This document shows positions 9,215 through 17,625 of a stretch of DNA of 64,000 bases, piece by piece. This DNA is from Nitrosospira multiformis (lineage in GTDB: Bacteria; Pseudomonadota; Gammaproteobacteria; Burkholderiales; Nitrosomonadaceae). Each line of letters starts with the position of its first letter. Positions within the stretch are counted from its first letter, which is position 1. The translations under genes and the position numbers were made by a program. The stretch covers positions 1,550,001 through 1,614,000 of the forward strand of contig NZ_FNKY01000001.1 in the NCBI RefSeq assembly GCF_900103165.1. Reading direction: 5' to 3'. The notes beneath the pieces are model-generated. The model made no database searches. It was not told the DNA's origin and saw only the letters and a program-made list of their open reading frames with translations.

Positions 9215-10212
9215 GAATAGGTGTTCTTGGCGCGGGCGCGTGGGGTACTGCGCTGGCCATCAGTCTCGGCACCAACACCCGTTCAAGCCACCAGGTGACG
9301 TTGTGGACCCGCGATCCGGTGCATCTTGCCGAGCTTGTTTCCCAGCGTGCCAACCGGCGCTATTTCCCCGGCTTTTCGTTACCGCCTTCTCTGCAGCTGA
9401 CGTCCGTTCTCGATGTTGCCATCGAGGCTGCTGATCTTGTTTTGATCGTGGTCCCGGTTGCCGGATTACGTGAGACATTGCGTGGAATTGCTGCTTGCGG
9501 GAAAGGCGTGCCGGTGGTGTGGGGCTGCAAGGGATTCGAGGCGGAATCGGCAGCATTGCCTCATCAGGTAGCACAGGAGGAATATGGCGGGGTGGCGCCC
9601 TGTGGCGTATTGTCGGGCCCCAGCTTCGCCCAGGAAGTCGCACAAGGACTTCCCACCGCTTTGACCCTGGCATCGCATGATGAAGAATTTTCTCGTAGCA
9701 TTGCGGCACAGTTGCACACCGCCCGGCTGCGGATTTACTCAAGCAGGGATGTTGCCGGCGTGGAAACCGGTGGCGCAGTGAAGAATGTCATATCGATTGC
9801 CGCTGGCATTTCCGACGGCATGGGTTTTGGTCACAACGCTCGCGCAGCCTTGATTACGCGGGGTTTGGCGGAAATTACGCGCCTGGGACTAAAACTCGGT
9901 GGTTGTATGGAAACGTTCATGGGGCTAGCCGGAGCGGGAGATTTGATACTTACCTGTACCGGGGATTTGTCACGCAATCGGCGGGTAGGTCTGTTACTCG
10001 CGGCGGGCCATTCGTTACCGGACATCCTGCGGGAGCTTGGACACACCGCCGAAGGCGTCCATACGGCGTCTGCAGTATTGCGGCTAAGTCAGACACTGAA
10101 AATTGAAATGCCGATTACACAGGCGGTATGCAGCGTACTCCACGATGGGGTGCCGGCGAGACTGGCGGTGGAAGCGCTACTTAACCGGGAACCGAAGGCG
10201 GAAACTTACTGA
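9211..10212 (+). CDS. gpsA: Glycerol-3-phosphate dehydrogenase (NAD(P)+)
   Basis: Reduces dihydroxyacetone phosphate to sn-glycerol 3-phosphate, the backbone of phospholipids. The 333 residues begin with the Rossmann loop GVLGAGAWGTALA. The middle has GPSFAQEVAQGLPTA and the catalytic lysine region GGAVKNVISIAAGI. The C-terminal domain has GLAGAGDLILTCTGDLSRNR. The start was set at the ATG overlapping the SH3 gene stop; the longer frame from 9145 lies inside that gene. It is last of its operon and convergent with trmL, 30 bases away. Confidence 0.97.
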   Translation: MRIGVLGAGAWGTALAISLGTNTRSSHQVTLWTRDPVHLAELVSQRANRRYFPGFSLPPSLQLTSVLDVAIEAADLVLIVVPVAGLRETLRGIAACGKGVPVVWGCKGFEAESAALPHQVAQEEYGGVAPCGVLSGPSFAQEVAQGLPTALTLASHDEEFSRSIAAQLHTARLRIYSSRDVAGVETGGAVKNVISIAAGISDGMGFGHNARAALITRGLAEITRLGLKLGGCMETFMGLAGAGDLILTCTGDLSRNRRVGLLLAAGHSLPDILRELGHTAEGVHTASAVLRLSQTLKIEMPITQAVCSVLHDGVPARLAVEALLNREPKAETY

Positions 10213-10242
10213 TCTGAAGCTAATTGGTTTTCCGCAAAAGTT

Positions 10243-10707
10243 TTATGTACCTTTCTCGAAGCTCATCTGCCGCCACGCTTCGTAGACCACCACCGCGACT
10301 GTATTGGATAAATTAAGACTGCGATTGCCGGACACCATCGGTACGCGGATACGGCGTTGTTCAGGAAAACTCTCCAGTATTTCAGTCGGGAGCCCACGGC
10401 TTTCCGAGCCAAAAAGAAATGCGTCTCCTTTGGCATAAGCAGTCAAGTCATAGCGTTGCTTGCCCTTGGTTGAGACGGCAAAAAGACGATGCCCTTGAAA
10501 GTGTTCCGCACAGTTTATCCAGTTTTCATGAACTGTCATGCTGGCAAACTCGTGATAATCCAGTCCGGCGCGTAGTAATTGCTTATCTTCCAGGATAAAA
10601 CCAAGCGGCTTGACAAGATGGAGTCTCGCACCGGTATTGGCGCATAGCCGTATAATATTACCGGTGTTGGGCGGGATTTCGGGTTGGAATAAAATTACAT
10701 CGAGCAT
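10243..10707 (-). CDS. trmL: tRNA (cytidine/uridine-34 2'-O)-methyltransferase TrmL
   Basis: A SPOUT-class enzyme that methylates the ribose of the wobble base in certain leucine tRNAs. At 154 residues it matches E. coli TrmL (157). It shows the three knot motifs: PEIPPNTGNIIRLCANTG, FLFGSESRGLP and IPM-like VPMVSGNRSLNLSNTVAVV. The ATG at 10705-10707 gives MLDVILFQPEIP, the family N terminus; the longer frame adds 41 unrelated residues. comF lies upstream on the same strand with a 74-base gap. Confidence 0.93.
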   Translation of the reverse strand: MLDVILFQPEIPPNTGNIIRLCANTGARLHLVKPLGFILEDKQLLRAGLDYHEFASMTVHENWINCAEHFQGHRLFAVSTKGKQRYDLTAYAKGDAFLFGSESRGLPTEILESFPEQRRIRVPMVSGNRSLNLSNTVAVVVYEAWRQMSFEKGT

Positions 10708-10781
10708 AAGCTTATCAACGGTCCGATTTTTGTTTTGTGATCCGAAAGTAGCGGATATTTCCGATCTGGAATCCAGGGCAG

Positions 10782-11513
10782 TTAGGAGTCGTGCGGCAGC
10801 ACACGAGGCAGCGTTCTGGCGACCACCCATCCACTTACGTGCACGGCGCCATGTTTGCGTAGTACCTTTGCCAGTTCATTCAGGGTTGCGCCGGTGGTCA
10901 TCACATCATCCAGCATGGCGATGTGCTTGCCGGTAAGGTCCGTTTCGCATGTGAGTGCTCCTCGTATATTTTTCTCGCGTTCTTTCCATGGCAGTTCAGC
11001 CTGCGAGACGGTGTCCTTGATACGTTTGCAGGCATCCGGCAATAGCGGAATACCGCATCGTTTTGACACTTTACGGGCGATTTCCAGCGCCTGATTGAAA
11101 CCTCTTTCACGTAATCTAACGGGATGCAATGGCATTGGCACGATGAAGTCCGGGAAAGAGTCCTTATCAATCCGCGCCAATAGCAGATCAGCCAATACTG
11201 GCGCCATGGGAAGGTTTGTCTGGTATTTGAGTGAATGAATGAGAGCGTTCACCGGGAAAGCGTAGCTTAATGCCGCTACGGTACGATCAAATGCCGGCGG
11301 TTTTGCGAGACAGGCACCACAGACGCAAGATTCCGCCATAGGCAGCGCACATACCATACAATGATTAAATGGCAGGTGAGGCAGGCTATCGTGACAAGGT
11401 GCGCACAGATTTCCATTGCTGGCGGTACCGCAAAGCAGGCAGTATTTCCCGAATAGGGTCTGTATAATATTTGATCTGTCGTTCAATGATATAGATAAAA
11501 AAATTGACAACAA
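10782..11513 (-). CDS. comF: ComF-family phosphoribosyltransferase-like protein
   Basis: Members take part in DNA uptake in naturally competent bacteria, but many non-competent species keep the gene. The 243 residues have a Cys-rich N-terminal zinc region at about 25-70 (CLLC, CAPC, CMVC, CVCGAC) and a C-terminal phosphoribosyltransferase fold with the phosphate loop MLDDVMTTGATLNE at about 200-213. No partner competence gene is nearby in the window. Confidence 0.9.
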   Translation of the reverse strand: MLSIFLSISLNDRSNIIQTLFGKYCLLCGTASNGNLCAPCHDSLPHLPFNHCMVCALPMAESCVCGACLAKPPAFDRTVAALSYAFPVNALIHSLKYQTNLPMAPVLADLLLARIDKDSFPDFIVPMPLHPVRLRERGFNQALEIARKVSKRCGIPLLPDACKRIKDTVSQAELPWKEREKNIRGALTCETDLTGKHIAMLDDVMTTGATLNELAKVLRKHGAVHVSGWVVARTLPRVLPHDS

Positions 11514-11899
11514 TAATGGAATTCGTGATTATTCGTATTCCACGATGCGACTGATTCCAAATTATCGCGCTCATTGTAGCGCAGACCGATCAGCCAATCG
11601 CTTTACCCGAACAATAGCGATATATGGACAGGCTATGAGTCAGCTTTCCGGCGTGACGGTTAATTCCGGCATAACCACTGGGGGGAACGGTTCTCATACA
11701 GGCGGAATTTCAAGCGGAGTTACGCAACGACGCTTAGCCGGTTTCTTCCCTGGCAGGAAAGCGGCAGCGCGCGATGCGACAACGGTGCTGTCACAGTTGC
11801 GTGGACTCGGATGACAGCTTTACCTTGTATGACAAAATGATTTTTACAGTTACTTTTTAAATTCGAATCTCCAGTAAGTTCATTCTCCAACCGAGGAAG
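11514..11899. other. Gap between divergent comF and bioD
   Basis: No gene is firmly supported. A 59-codon open frame at 11635-11814 (plus strand) follows an AGG but has a Gly/Ser/Thr-rich translation unlike any family I know. In relatives a bioC gene often precedes bioD; I see no trace of its methyltransferase motifs here. The first part (11500-11560) is AT-rich and may hold the comF promoter. Confidence 0.4.
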
Positions 11900-12571
11900 A
11901 TGACAAAAGGTTATTTCATCACCGGCACCGGAACGGGTGTGGGCAAGACCCTGGTCAGTTGTGCCTTGCTGCACGCTTTTGGCGCGCGCGGCAGGACTGC
12001 CGTGGGTATGAAGCCGGTGGTGGCAGGATGCGATAACGGGCAATACCTGGACGTTGAATCACTCCTGGCGGCAAGCACTGTTACTGCCCCGCGTGAACAA
12101 GTGAATCCGTATGCGCTGATCCCACCGATTGCCCCGCATATCGCGGCGAGACAGGCGGGCATCATTATCGACGTGACAACCATTTGCAGCGCTTGTTTCG
12201 AATTGCAAAAAATAGCTAACCTGGTAATTGTCGAAGGTACGGGTGGTTTTCTTGTTCCGCTCAACGAGTATCAGGACGGTGCCGACATGGCGAGGGCTTT
12301 AGGTTTTCCCGTAATACTGGTGGTGGGAATGCAATTGGGGTGTCTTAACCATGCGCTGCTGACCGCAAAAGTGGTGCGAGAAACGGGACTGTTGCTTGCT
12401 GGATGGGTGGCGAATCGTATTGATCCAGAAATGGCTGCATTCGATGAGAATGTGCTTGCATTGGAGCAGAGGCTGAATTGTCCGTTGGTGGGGGTGTTAC
12501 CATTCGAGCAAAATGCCGATGCGAAAATATTGTCGATGCTGTTGAATATCGAGGCGCTGGACCAAGGCTAA
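11900..12571 (+). CDS. bioD: ATP-dependent dethiobiotin synthetase
   Basis: Forms the ureido ring of dethiobiotin from 7,8-diaminopelargonate, CO2 and ATP, the penultimate step of biotin synthesis. The 223 residues have the P-loop GTGTGVGKTLVSCALL at about 9-24, the MKPVVAG motif at about 38-44 and the VEGTGGFLVPL segment at about 113-123, all typical of BioD. GAGGA lies just upstream of the ATG. No other bio genes are in the window, so the pathway is split around the genome. Confidence 0.96.
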   Translation: MTKGYFITGTGTGVGKTLVSCALLHAFGARGRTAVGMKPVVAGCDNGQYLDVESLLAASTVTAPREQVNPYALIPPIAPHIAARQAGIIIDVTTICSACFELQKIANLVIVEGTGGFLVPLNEYQDGADMARALGFPVILVVGMQLGCLNHALLTAKVVRETGLLLAGWVANRIDPEMAAFDENVLALEQRLNCPLVGVLPFEQNADAKILSMLLNIEALDQG

Positions 12572-12655
12572 CCTCATGAATGCTGATCGTATGTGGGGAC
12601 GCTTCCGAACCAGATCAATGCTGACATGTTCACATGTTATCTTTTCCGTACCTTA

Positions 12656-13057
12656 TCAGATCATCACACCTTGGCGCGCAGGAATGCTTATCGGATATTC
12701 TCCAGATTGGAATATGAACATACCCACAAATAAACTGAGAAATGTTACGAAAATGCTCGCAAAGAATGCCGTCCAGAATCCCGAAATTTTGAATCCCGGC
12801 ACAAGTGACGATACCAGAAGCATCATAAGCGCATTAATCACCAACAAGAAGAACCCAAACGAAATGAGCGTTAATGGAATCGTTAAGATGATGACAATGG
12901 GTCTGATTACGGCATTAGCGAAACCCAGTAGCAGTGCCGATACGAACAACGATTTTTTACTGGAAAATGAAATGCCGTGAAAGATAAAGCCGGCAAGCCA
13001 CAGAGAGAGGGCAGTTATGCCCCAATGCGCCAGAAATTCCATCATGTTATACAGCAT
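12656..13057 (-). CDS. Phage holin family (Mbp-type) small membrane protein
   Basis: The 133 residues form four predicted membrane helices (about 10-28, 35-53, 57-80, 95-115) with almost no soluble part. The pattern, including NAVIRPIVIILTIPLTLISFG, matches the family called phage holin family 4 or DUF360, which is widespread in bacterial chromosomes and mostly unrelated to phage lysis. Function unknown. An open frame on the opposite strand (12576-12980) is its shadow. Confidence 0.8.
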   Translation of the reverse strand: MLYNMMEFLAHWGITALSLWLAGFIFHGISFSSKKSLFVSALLLGFANAVIRPIVIILTIPLTLISFGFFLLVINALMMLLVSSLVPGFKISGFWTAFFASIFVTFLSLFVGMFIFQSGEYPISIPARQGVMI

Positions 13058-13766
13058 GCTCGCCCTTGGTTTTCCTTGAAAATATTATTGTAAACACGCT
13101 TGCATATAATATTGGCGCAGATTATCGATAAATTTTACAACAGTTGTTCCTATTCCCGATAAATAAGCCACCTACACGTGCGGGAAGCCTCCCGCCAAGT
13201 TTTTCGTGGAGCGCATTGCTGCCAAGATGGGGATCCATATAAGACGTATAGAGAGATAATAAGATCATGGATTCGTTTAACGCAGCGGGGGTTAAGTTTC
13301 ATGGAAGTCCTTATAAGACGGCATTTTGCGCGTGATCTTCTTTCCCGGCGTGCCAGAAAAGGTATCAGCCATTGATGCCAAATACTCCCTGGTTTCGGGT
13401 ATTCAGTCTTACCGTATTCCCGCTGCTAATCCGAGGGTTTTATTCAGAGGTTCTGTGGACCCCATACTTTTTTAACCATTGGCACGAATCATGCTTATTG
13501 AATGTTAGGGCCGCTCGGGACATAAATGAGTGGCTAAGAGAATGTTCTGTGGTAACCCCGTTCTTGAACAGGGAGCTTTGGTTCGAGGACTAGCAATAAT
13601 GACTATTTCATTAACGAATTTCTTTAGCAGGAATATTTCTCGAAGCGTACCATCCTGCTCAATCATGGAGTCGATAAGGATGAGTACGTATGGTGGATGG
13701 CATTCCTTGCGAAGCGAAGACAGGCGATGTGACTGTGTTGTGATGATAAAATGAGAAATATCAAGC
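13058..13766. other. 709-base gap with no supported gene
   Basis: The stretch is more AT-rich than its neighbours and its short open frames have no family features. A minus-strand frame at 13505-13777 contains VLILIDSM and VIIAS segments that loosely resemble a response-regulator receiver, but it is only 90 codons, lacks a ribosome site and overlaps the next gene. A sigma-54-like site is at 13479-13496. The gap may contain a decayed gene. Confidence 0.45.
13479..13496 (+). promoter_or_regulatory. Sigma-54-like promoter (-24/-12)
   Basis: TTGGCACGAATCATGCTT fits the sigma-54 consensus TTGGCACG-N4-TTGCT with one mismatch in the -12 box and the required GG-N10-GC spacing (GG 13481-13482, GC 13493-13494). 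It would start a transcript near 13506, about 260 bases before the GGDEF-EAL gene. A sigma-54 activator gene (43131-44492) is in the same window, but no link is shown. Confidence 0.45.
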
Positions 13767-15197
13767 ATGAATGACATGATGTATCGTAAGGAAACTGACC
13801 AGCGATTACCGCAGCTCGCGCGTTATGATGCGCTTACCCGTCTTCCCAACCGCGCTCTATTTTATGAGTCGCTGAGAAAGATTATCAAACAGGCCGAAAT
13901 AAATCAGCGAATTGTTTCGATTCTGTATCTTGATATTGATAACTTCAAAAGTATAAACGACACACTGGGACATGCTCTCGGCGATGAGCTGCTACGCCAG
14001 TTTAGTCTGCGCTTGCTGGAATGTTTGCGCATCAGGGATATGATTGCGCGCCTGGGTGGAGATGAGTTCGGGTGTATTCTGATTACTCCTGATGGCTCAG
14101 GGGATGCCGGAATTGTTGCAAGCAAGATCAGAGAAGCATTACGCGAGCCCTTCATGTTGCCAGGTCACCAGGTGACCGTGACCGCGAGTATCGGGATCAG
14201 TGTTTATCCGACGGATTCGCTTGATGCGGATACGCTTATCAGAAACAGCGACACAGCCATGTGCCGGTCAAAAAGCTCAGGCAAGGATACATATCGCTTC
14301 TTTACAGCGGAAATGAATGTACGCGCGATCAAGAAGCTGGATCAAGAAAATGCGTTGCGGCAAGCGCTCGATCGAAATGAATTCGTTTTATATTACCAGC
14401 CGAAAATGGAACTCTCGGAGGGAGGGAGAATCACGGGAGTGGAGGCGCTGATAAGGTGGAATCGTCCCGGATATGGATTCGTCGCACCTCTGGAGTTCAT
14501 ATCCGTCCTCGAACAAACAGGATTGATCAACCGGGTGGGGGCATGGGTTATTCATAGCGCGTGCAAACAGATCGCCGAGTGGAGGCATTCGGGAGTAGGA
14601 GAGATCCCCGTATCGGTCAATGTATCCGGAAGGCAGTTTTCACAAGGTAACCTGAGTCGCGATGTTATTCGAGCCACCCAGGAGAATAATGTCGAGCCGG
14701 AATTACTCGAATTCGAACTCCAGACGGAAAGAGCATTGAGGGAGAACAGCATTGGCTCTGATATGCTGGAATTGGAACTGACGGAAAGCTCGTTGATGAC
14801 ACATGCAAAAAAGACGATCGATATCCTCAGGAGGTTGAAAGCAATTGGTATCCGGATTTCGATTGACGATTTCGGGACAGGTTATTCGAGTCTGGCCTAT
14901 CTGAAACGATTTCCTGTCGATGTGCTGAAAATCGATCGTTCCTTTATTATGGACGTGATGACAAATCCTGCGGATGCCGCAATTGCCACAGCAATTATTG
15001 GCATGGCGCATAGTCTTGACGTTAAAGTGGTGGCCGAGGGTGTGGAAACCGTCGAGCAGTTCAATTTTCTGCGAGTGCGAGGTTGCGATGAAATCCAGGG
15101 TTACTATCTGGCGCAGCCACTTCCCGCAATTGAGATATCCAAGCTATTTTTGAGAGGTAACAAGGTCCTCAAGCCGGTAAGATCCCCCATTCTGTAA
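13767..15197 (+). CDS. GGDEF-EAL cyclic-di-GMP turnover protein without sensor domain
   Basis: Makes and/or degrades cyclic di-GMP. The 476 residues have a GGDEF domain at about 18-175 with the intact motif RLGGDEFG, and an EAL domain at about 195-465 with EALIRW, ELTES, IDDFGTGYSSL, KIDRSF and VAEGVE, so both activities are possible. There is no sensory or membrane N terminus: the protein begins where a PAS-GGDEF linker normally would. An in-frame stop (13752-13754) lies just upstream and there is no clear ribosome site. A 60-base duplication inserts about 20 residues before the ELTES motif, next to a metal-binding loop. Confidence 0.9.
   Translation: MNDMMYRKETDQRLPQLARYDALTRLPNRALFYESLRKIIKQAEINQRIVSILYLDIDNFKSINDTLGHALGDELLRQFSLRLLECLRIRDMIARLGGDEFGCILITPDGSGDAGIVASKIREALREPFMLPGHQVTVTASIGISVYPTDSLDADTLIRNSDTAMCRSKSSGKDTYRFFTAEMNVRAIKKLDQENALRQALDRNEFVLYYQPKMELSEGGRITGVEALIRWNRPGYGFVAPLEFISVLEQTGLINRVGAWVIHSACKQIAEWRHSGVGEIPVSVNVSGRQFSQGNLSRDVIRATQENNVEPELLEFELQTERALRENSIGSDMLELELTESSLMTHAKKTIDILRRLKAIGIRISIDDFGTGYSSLAYLKRFPVDVLKIDRSFIMDVMTNPADAAIATAIIGMAHSLDVKVVAEGVETVEQFNFLRVRGCDEIQGYYLAQPLPAIEISKLFLRGNKVLKPVRSPIL
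14699..14799. repeat. Imperfect 60-bp tandem duplication inside the EAL domain
   Basis: The segment encoding ELLEFELQTERAL (from about 14699) is repeated as DMLELELTESSLM (from about 14759). EAL proteins normally have only the second form. The copies share about two thirds of their bases, so the event is not recent. Confidence 0.7.
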
Positions 15198-15372
15198 TAT
15201 ACAGCAAGGCGATTCGAGCTTGTCTTGCGTCGGGTCATAAGGACCGTGATCCCTTGTGGCCAAATGTTAATGAGTATTTTGATGGGGGTCGCAGCAGTGA
15301 TGGTAGAATTTCAGATATGCCCTCACACAACGGTAGAATGTTTTTCCCATCGTCAGACTTGTTCATTGCAAC

Positions 15373-16140
15373 ATGCGCTTTGCCTGTTTAGGTAGCGGTT
15401 CCCAGGGAAACGGTCTCGTGGTCGAAGTGGCGAAGACCCGATTGCTACTGGATTGCGGCTTTACCCTGAGAGAAACCGTCGCTCGTCTTTCACGGCTCGG
15501 TCTCGATCCCACCATGATAGATGGAATTATAGTCACTCACGAACACGACGACCATATTGGCGGCGTGGCGCGGTTTGCGCGTAAATTCAATATCCCGGTG
15601 TGGTTGACGCATGGCACGCTGCGTGGTGTGGGGAAAACATTTTCCTTGTTGCCGGTGATAAACATCATAGATGGCTATCGACGTTTCTCCATTGGAGATA
15701 TCGAGGTAGAGCCTTATCCAGTCCCGCATGATGCACAGGAGCCTGCGCAATTTGTATTCGGCGATGGTGCGTTGCGATTGGGCGTATTGACGGATACCGG
15801 ATGTTCCACACCTCATATCGAGGCAGTCTTAAGCCATTGCCACGCGCTGGTGCTGGAATGTAATCATGATGCCCAAATGCTTGCGAACAGCGATTATCCG
15901 CAAAGTCTCAAACAACGCGTTGGCGGCCGTTTCGGGCATCTTGAAAACACCGCTTCCGCAAAACTTCTTGCAAGTCTCGATTGCACTCGCCTGCAACACA
16001 TTATTGCGGCTCATCTGAGCCAGAAAAATAACACTCCGCTACTTGCGCAAACCATGTTGAGTGATACCTTGAACTGTGAGATAGATTGGGTCGGGGTGGC
16101 TGACCAGAGCGAGGGCTTTGGCTGGCGCCAGTTGATATGA
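15373..16140 (+). CDS. YycJ-like metallo-beta-lactamase-fold hydrolase
   Basis: The 255 residues begin with the family signature ACLGSGSQGN, followed by the metal-binding motif THEHDDH at about 55-61, a second histidine in VPHDAQ near 118, an aspartate in TDTG near 141, and AAHLSQKNN near 216. This pattern fits the YycJ/WalJ branch, thought to be exonucleases or phosphodiesterases acting on nucleic acids; exact substrate unknown. It is monocistronic and ends at a bidirectional terminator. Confidence 0.88.
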   Translation: MRFACLGSGSQGNGLVVEVAKTRLLLDCGFTLRETVARLSRLGLDPTMIDGIIVTHEHDDHIGGVARFARKFNIPVWLTHGTLRGVGKTFSLLPVINIIDGYRRFSIGDIEVEPYPVPHDAQEPAQFVFGDGALRLGVLTDTGCSTPHIEAVLSHCHALVLECNHDAQMLANSDYPQSLKQRVGGRFGHLENTASAKLLASLDCTRLQHIIAAHLSQKNNTPLLAQTMLSDTLNCEIDWVGVADQSEGFGWRQLI

Positions 16141-16212
16141 TTTTCAATCCCTTGAAAGATAATTAAGCTGGCTTCGTTTATCGTACTGTAAATACTCAAG
16201 CAATAAAAAAGG

Positions 16213-16247
16213 AAAAGCCGCTCCGGAGATAACGGGAGCGGCTTTTT
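16213..16247. terminator. Bidirectional intrinsic terminator
   Basis: A strong stem, AAAAGCCGCTCC with GGGAGCGGCTTTT, is flanked by A and T runs on both sides. It can serve both the hydrolase on the plus strand and the lipoprotein gene on the minus strand. Confidence 0.9.
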
Positions 16248-16262
16248 AATGGCGTGTTCGGA

Positions 16263-16709
16263 TTATTTCTTCAATGCGTCCAATGCGCCTTTTTTCGCAT
16301 CAGCTGCGGTGTCTTTTACGGCATCCGCTCCCGCGCTCGTTTTCTCGCTTGCCGCATCTTTAGCATCTACTGCTTTCTCCTTGGCGGAGTCATATGTTTC
16401 TGCTGCTTTTTCCTTGGCGGAGTCGTATGTCTCTACCACTTTCTCCTTGGCGGAGTCGTATGTCTCTGCTGCCTTCTCCTTAGCGGAATCATATGTCTCT
16501 GCCGCCTTCTCTTTGACGGTATCAACGGTAGAAGGGGTGCTACTCGTATCAGAGGAGGTTGTGCCGCTGGCATCGGAAGCCGGCGCAGCGGGCTGGGAGG
16601 TAATTTTCTCGAAGTTTTTCTTTTCTTGTTCGGGGAGCGCCTGATTTGGCTTGCCGCAGGCAGTCATTGTCAGTGCCACCAGGGTAGCAGTGAGGAGCGT
16701 AAGTCTCAT
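16263..16709 (-). CDS. Small lipoprotein with 11-residue helical repeats
   Basis: The 148 residues open with a lipoprotein signal (MRLTLLTATLVALTMTAC, lipobox TMTAC). A Ser/Thr/Ala-rich spacer at about 38-62 leads to four near-identical copies of an 11-residue unit (EKAAETYDSAK) at about 65-110, then more Ala/Lys/Asp helix (DAKDAASEK). The repeats predict a long amphipathic helix, as in LEA-like or YtxH-type stress proteins. AGAGGAAA is the ribosome site. It is the first of four small lipoprotein genes sharing signal peptide and promoter style. Function unknown; an envelope stress or desiccation role is a guess. Confidence 0.82.
   Translation of the reverse strand: MRLTLLTATLVALTMTACGKPNQALPEQEKKNFEKITSQPAAPASDASGTTSSDTSSTPSTVDTVKEKAAETYDSAKEKAAETYDSAKEKVVETYDSAKEKAAETYDSAKEKAVDAKDAASEKTSAGADAVKDTAADAKKGALDALKK
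16384..16515. repeat. Four 33-bp tandem repeats within the lipoprotein gene
   Basis: Four in-frame 33-base units starting at 16384, 16417, 16450 and 16483 (each beginning GCGGA) encode the 11-residue helix repeats. They differ at only a few positions, so the expansion is recent or kept uniform. Confidence 0.95.
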
Positions 16710-16744
16710 TATTTGTTTCCTCTAAAGAGTTGGTAAAAACGCTT

Positions 16745-16774
16745 AGTATATAACGAAGCTGCTTGATTCCTCAA
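16745..16774 (-). promoter_or_regulatory. Sigma-70-like promoter of the repeat lipoprotein gene
   Basis: Read on the minus strand: -35 TTGAGG (16769-16774), 18-base spacer, -10 TATACT (16745-16750), about 35 bases before the ATG. The -10 lies in a GTTATATACTA box that is also found before the next gene (17246-17256) and, shortened, before the third (17625-17633). Confidence 0.6.
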
Positions 16775-16867
16775 AGCAGAAACTGGACGCGTTAAATGAT
16801 GCGGTTGAATTGCTGCACCCAAGAAACGTGATTTACAATTAATCTACATGAGCCGTTCATTTGCAAC

Positions 16868-16894
16868 AAAAAAGCCACCACTAAGGGTGGCTTT
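16868..16894 (-). terminator. Intrinsic terminator of the second small lipoprotein gene
   Basis: AAAAGCCACC-CTTAGT-GGTGGC followed by a T run when read on the minus strand, 19 bases after the stop of the 95-residue lipoprotein. Confidence 0.88.
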
Positions 16895-16912
16895 TGCTTC
16901 TACTCTACTGCC

Positions 16913-17200
16913 TTAGTGGCCAGCCGGGATGGCGCTTTGCCCTGGTTTTATGGGATTGCCGTTGCCATCAAGCGCATGTCCGGGAAGGACAGCCTGTCCC
17001 GAATATTCGTCCTCGTCATCCGCGGCCGCACTTTTTTCCTCTTTGGGAGTACCGGAGGCAGCACGTTCTTCATCCATTGTAGTGCCTTCTTCCGTTCTGG
17101 TTCCATATGTGGTTGAATTCTCGGGCAATGCCTGCTTGGGTCGATCACATGCTGTTAGTGTCAGAGCCACCAAAGCAGCGGCGAGGAGTGAAAGTTTCAT
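16913..17200 (-). CDS. Small acidic lipoprotein
   Basis: The 95 residues have a lipoprotein signal nearly identical to that of its neighbours (MKLSLLAAALVALTLTAC, lipobox TLTAC), then the segment DRPKQALPE that also occurs as GKPNQALPE in the previous lipoprotein. The mature part is acidic and disordered (DDEDEY) and ends in a Gly/Pro-rich tail (GHALDGNGNPIKPGQ). AAGGAAG precedes the ATG. It has its own terminator. Function unknown; a paralogue of the flanking genes at least in its first 30 residues. Confidence 0.78.
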   Translation of the reverse strand: MKLSLLAAALVALTLTACDRPKQALPENSTTYGTRTEEGTTMDEERAASGTPKEEKSAAADDEDEYSGQAVLPGHALDGNGNPIKPGQSAIPAGH

Positions 17201-17349
17201 ATCTGGCTTCCTTAAATAAAATATTAAATAGGTTGTGACGGACCATAGTATATAACAAAAATACTCCGGACTAAAAAAAATACCCCGGACTACTCGAATT
17301 TGAAACAGTTAGTTGCTGCGCCCGCTTATTTGGTCTTATTTCGAGCAAT

Positions 17350-17376
17350 AAAAGGCCACTCGAAGGAATAGCCTTT
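17350..17376 (-). terminator. Probable weak terminator of the third small lipoprotein gene
   Basis: A six-base stem, AAAGGC with GCCTTT, around a 14-base loop, followed on the minus strand by a short T-rich run, ten bases after the stop. Weaker than the other terminators of this array. Confidence 0.45.
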
Positions 17377-17385
17377 CATCCTCCG

Positions 17386-17589
17386 TTACTTGCTCGGTTC
17401 TTGCTTGTTAGCGCTGGTGCCAGCGCCGCTAGCCGCATCAGTCGCAGGCTTATCAAGTTCGTCAAAATTCGGGGCTGACTCACGTTCGATCGAGGCGGAG
17501 GGCGGAGGCTTGTCCATGGGATGTTTTTTGCCATCGCAAGCGGTCAATGTTAACGCCGCCAGGACGACAGCGAGGAACGAGTATTTCAT
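17386..17589 (-). CDS. Very small lipoprotein
   Basis: The 67 residues start with MKYSFLAVVLAALTLTAC (lipobox TLTAC), followed by DGKKHPMDKPPPSAS and an acidic, Ser/Ala-rich tail. There is no folded domain. AGGATC lies upstream of the ATG, and the promoter at 17626-17654 has a near-ideal spacing. It is a member of the four-gene array; function unknown. The short length alone would make it doubtful, but the shared signal peptide and promoter support it. Confidence 0.75.
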   Translation of the reverse strand: MKYSFLAVVLAALTLTACDGKKHPMDKPPPSASIERESAPNFDELDKPATDAASGAGTSANKQEPSK

Positions 17590-17625
17590 TATTCAATGAT
17601 CCTATAGTTCATTACAGGGAGTCAT

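Noticed and set aside
11635-11814. Small Gly/Ser/Thr-rich open frame before bioD
   Set aside because: No family match, no conserved features and only a weak ribosome site; not strong enough to call.
12576-12980. A 134-codon plus-strand frame opposite the holin-family gene
   Set aside because: The minus-strand protein has clear membrane helices and a family match; this is its shadow.
13505-13777. A 90-codon minus-strand frame with receiver-like VLILIDSM and VIIAS segments
   Set aside because: Too short, no ribosome site, overlaps the GGDEF gene, and lacks the acidic pocket and conserved Lys of a receiver.
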